Source of the DNA: Occultella glacieicola
GTDB taxonomy: Bacteria > Actinomycetota > Actinomycetes > Actinomycetales > Beutenbergiaceae
Reading direction: 5' to 3'
NCBI RefSeq assembly: GCF_004353825.1
Contig: NZ_SMNA01000013.1
Coordinates: 1 to 64,000 of the forward strand
Length of the DNA: 64,000 nucleotides
In this document: positions 62,316 to 64,000 of the stretch, piece after piece
How positions within the stretch are numbered: the stretch's first letter is position 1
Layout: each line of letters begins with the position of its first letter
Program-made: the position numbers and the translations under genes
Notes under the pieces: model-generated
Databases searched by the model: none
Seen by the model: the letters and a program-made list of their open reading frames with translations, nothing else
Told to the model about the DNA's origin: nothing

Positions 62316-64000
62316 ATGACCAACCCGGCCGTCGCCGACCTCATCGCCCGGTCCAACCGCCTCGGCGCGGACCCGCGCAACACCAACTACGCCGGCGGGA
62401 ACACCTCCGCCAAGGGCACCGAGATCGACCCGGTCACCGGGGAGTCCGTGGAGCTGTGCTGGGTGAAGGGCTCCGGCGGAGACCTCGGCACCCTGAAGGA
62501 GTCCGGCCTGGCGGTGCTGCGTCTGGACCGGCTGCGCGCCCTGACCGGCGTGTACCCGGGCGTGGACCGCGAGGACGAGATGGTCGCCGCGTTCGACTAC
62601 TGCCTGCACGGCAAGGGCGGGGCCGCGCCGAGCATCGACACCGCGATGCACGGGCTCGTCGACGCCGCCCACGTGGACCACCTCCACCCCGACTCCGGCA
62701 TCGCGATCGCCACCGCCGCCGACGGCGAGCAGCTCACCGCCACGATCTTCGGCGACCGGGTGGTCTGGGTCCCGTGGCGTCGCCCCGGCTTCCAGCTCGG
62801 CCTGGACATCGCCGCCATCAAGGAGGCGAACCCGGCCGCGATCGGCTGCATCCTCGGCGGCCACGGCATCACCGCCTGGGGGGAGACCTCCGAGCAGGCC
62901 GAGGCGAACTCCCTCGAGATCATCGCCACGGCCGAGGCCTACATCGCCGACCACGGCACGGCGAACCCATTCGGCGCCGTCGTGCCCGGCTACGAGGCGC
63001 TGCCCGAGACCGAGCGCCGCGCGAAGGCCGCCGCCCTGGCCCCCGCGATCCGGGGCATCGCCTCCGCCGACGCCCCCCAGGTGGGCCACTTCACCGACGC
63101 ACCCGAGGTCCTGGACTTCCTCGCCAGCGAGAAGCTCGGTCCGCTCGCGGCGCTGGGCACGTCCTGCCCGGACCACTTCCTGCGCACCAAGGTCAAGCCG
63201 CTCGTGGTCGACCTGCCCGCGGCCGCCCCCGTCGAGGACGTGCTCGCCCGCCTGGCCGAGCTGCACGAGGCCTACCGCGCCGACTACGCCGCCTACTACG
63301 ACCGGCACGCCACGCCGGACAGCCCGGCGATGAGGGGCGCCGACCCGGCGATCGTGCTGGTGCCGGGCGTCGGCATGTTCTCCTTCGGGAAGAACAAGCA
63401 GACCGCGCGCGTGGCCGGCGAGTTCTACGTCAACGCGATCAATGTGATGCGCGGCGCCGAGGCGCTGTCCAGCTACGCCCCGATCGAGGAGTCCGAGAAG
63501 TTCCGGATCGAGTACTGGGCCCTCGAGGAGGCCAAGCTCGCCCGGATGCCCAGGCCGAAGGCGCTCGCCACCCGGGTGGCCCTGGTCACCGGCGCCGGCT
63601 CTGGCATCGGCCGCGCGATCGCCGAGCGGCTCGCCGCCGAGGGTGCCTGCGTCGTCATCGCCGACCTCAACCTCGAGGGCGCGCAGGCCGTCGCCGCCGA
63701 GCTCGGCGGGCCGGACGTGGCCGTGGCCGTTCAGTGCGACGTCACCAGCGAGGAGCAGGTGTCCGCGCTCATCGACGCGGCGGCGCTCGCGTTCGGGGGC
63801 GTGGACCTGGTGGTCAACAACGCCGGCCTGTCCATCTCGAAGCCGCTGCTGGAGACCACGGTCAAGGACTGGGACATCCAGCACGACGTGATGGCCCGTG
63901 GCTCGTTCCTGGTGGCCCGCGAGGCCGCCCGCGCGCTGATCGCCCAGAAGCTCGGCGGCGACATCGTCTACATCGCGAGCAAGAACTCCCTGTTCGCCGG
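62316..64000 (+). CDS. Bifunctional rhamnulose-1-phosphate aldolase/short-chain dehydrogenase (truncated by window end)
   Basis: The first 561 residues of a protein that normally has about 680. Residues 1-about 410 are a class II aldolase domain (NTNYAGGNTSAKG, WVKGSGGDLGT, HLHPDSGIAIA with zinc histidines, GGHGITAWG). From about residue 425 a short-chain dehydrogenase follows (VALVTGAGSGIGRAIAE, LVVNNAGLSIS); the catalytic Tyr/Lys lies beyond the edge. It splits rhamnulose 1-phosphate into DHAP and L-lactaldehyde and oxidises the aldehyde towards lactate. ATG 62316 starts 67 bases after rhaI. A rhamnulose kinase gene is not in view and may follow. Confidence 0.92.
   Translation, partial: MTNPAVADLIARSNRLGADPRNTNYAGGNTSAKGTEIDPVTGESVELCWVKGSGGDLGTLKESGLAVLRLDRLRALTGVYPGVDREDEMVAAFDYCLHGKGGAAPSIDTAMHGLVDAAHVDHLHPDSGIAIATAADGEQLTATIFGDRVVWVPWRRPGFQLGLDIAAIKEANPAAIGCILGGHGITAWGETSEQAEANSLEIIATAEAYIADHGTANPFGAVVPGYEALPETERRAKAAALAPAIRGIASADAPQVGHFTDAPEVLDFLASEKLGPLAALGTSCPDHFLRTKVKPLVVDLPAAAPVEDVLARLAELHEAYRADYAAYYDRHATPDSPAMRGADPAIVLVPGVGMFSFGKNKQTARVAGEFYVNAINVMRGAEALSSYAPIEESEKFRIEYWALEEAKLARMPRPKALATRVALVTGAGSGIGRAIAERLAAEGACVVIADLNLEGAQAVAAELGGPDVAVAVQCDVTSEEQVSALIDAAALAFGGVDLVVNNAGLSISKPLLETTVKDWDIQHDVMARGSFLVAREAARALIAQKLGGDIVYIASKNSLFA

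Noticed and set aside
62202-63884. Minus-strand frame at the right edge
   Set aside because: It is antisense to the aldolase/dehydrogenase, whose plus-strand frame is confirmed by family motifs even though it has no stop within the window.

Overview
The window is about 64 kb of very GC-rich DNA with short intergenic gaps, GTG and TTG starts, purine-rich ribosome sites and actinobacterial family variants (NhaA-DsbA fusion, ERCC4 nuclease with an Lsr2-like tail, fused DppC-DppD transporter subunit). It most resembles a free-living Actinomycetota of the Micrococcales, in the Beutenbergia/Ruania/Cellulomonas style. That placement is an inference from gene content; no marker gene is present. I see no rRNA, tRNA, CRISPR array, insertion sequence, prophage or replication origin.

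Layout. 1-480: Gly/Arg-rich C-terminal tail of an incoming gene and its terminator. 676-6628: GH2 beta-galactosidase, NhaA-DsbA antiporter fusion, Pr6Pr-type membrane protein. 6589-15554: a minus-strand rhamnogalacturonan operon (leader peptide, DUF624 protein, lipoprotein binding protein, two LplBC-type permeases, SGNH esterase, PL26-type lyase) diverging from a LacI regulator. 15797-26116: araB-araD-araA, a zinc dehydrogenase, GH27, two GH51 arabinofuranosidases and a small P-loop kinase. 26186-30085: miscellaneous genes (AraC regulator, DHFR-like protein, lipoprotein, membrane protein) and a decayed antitoxin/Doc locus joined to an N-terminally truncated ERCC4 nuclease. 30190-40452: two overlapping LacI genes, then a GH127 / binding protein / permease / permease / DUF624 / GH127-like operon. 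40591-53687: a muropeptide-rescue cluster (NamZ, PIG-L deacetylase, tandem GNAT, peptide-type ABC importer, NagZ, MurQ, S12 serine hydrolase, RpiR regulator). 53966-64000: FMN lactate oxidoreductase, pyruvyl transferase, LacI regulator, zinc dehydrogenase, IlvD/Edd dehydratase, L-rhamnose isomerase and a bifunctional aldolase/dehydrogenase cut by the window end.

How it fits together. The sugar genes look like a pectin side-chain programme: binding-protein transporters import arabino-, galacto- and rhamnogalacturonan oligosaccharides, which are cut by enzymes that all lack signal peptides. L-arabinose flows through AraA/B/D and L-rhamnose through RhaI and the aldolase/dehydrogenase; the lactate product could feed the FMN enzyme. 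Three recurring operator-like motifs support separate regulons: TTCGTGAAC-GTTCACGAA (rhamnogalacturonan), TGTTAAC-GTTAACA (arabinose) and TGAAACGATTCA (rhamnose). The murein cluster resembles the Bacillus subtilis ybb/mur set, but its hydrolases appear cytoplasmic and an oligopeptide-type ABC importer stands where a PTS would be.

The most interesting points are the murein cluster without a visible MurNAc kinase, a 23-codon leader peptide overlapping an operator, three binding-protein/permease gaps that each carry a strong hairpin, and a deletion scar that truncates two genes.
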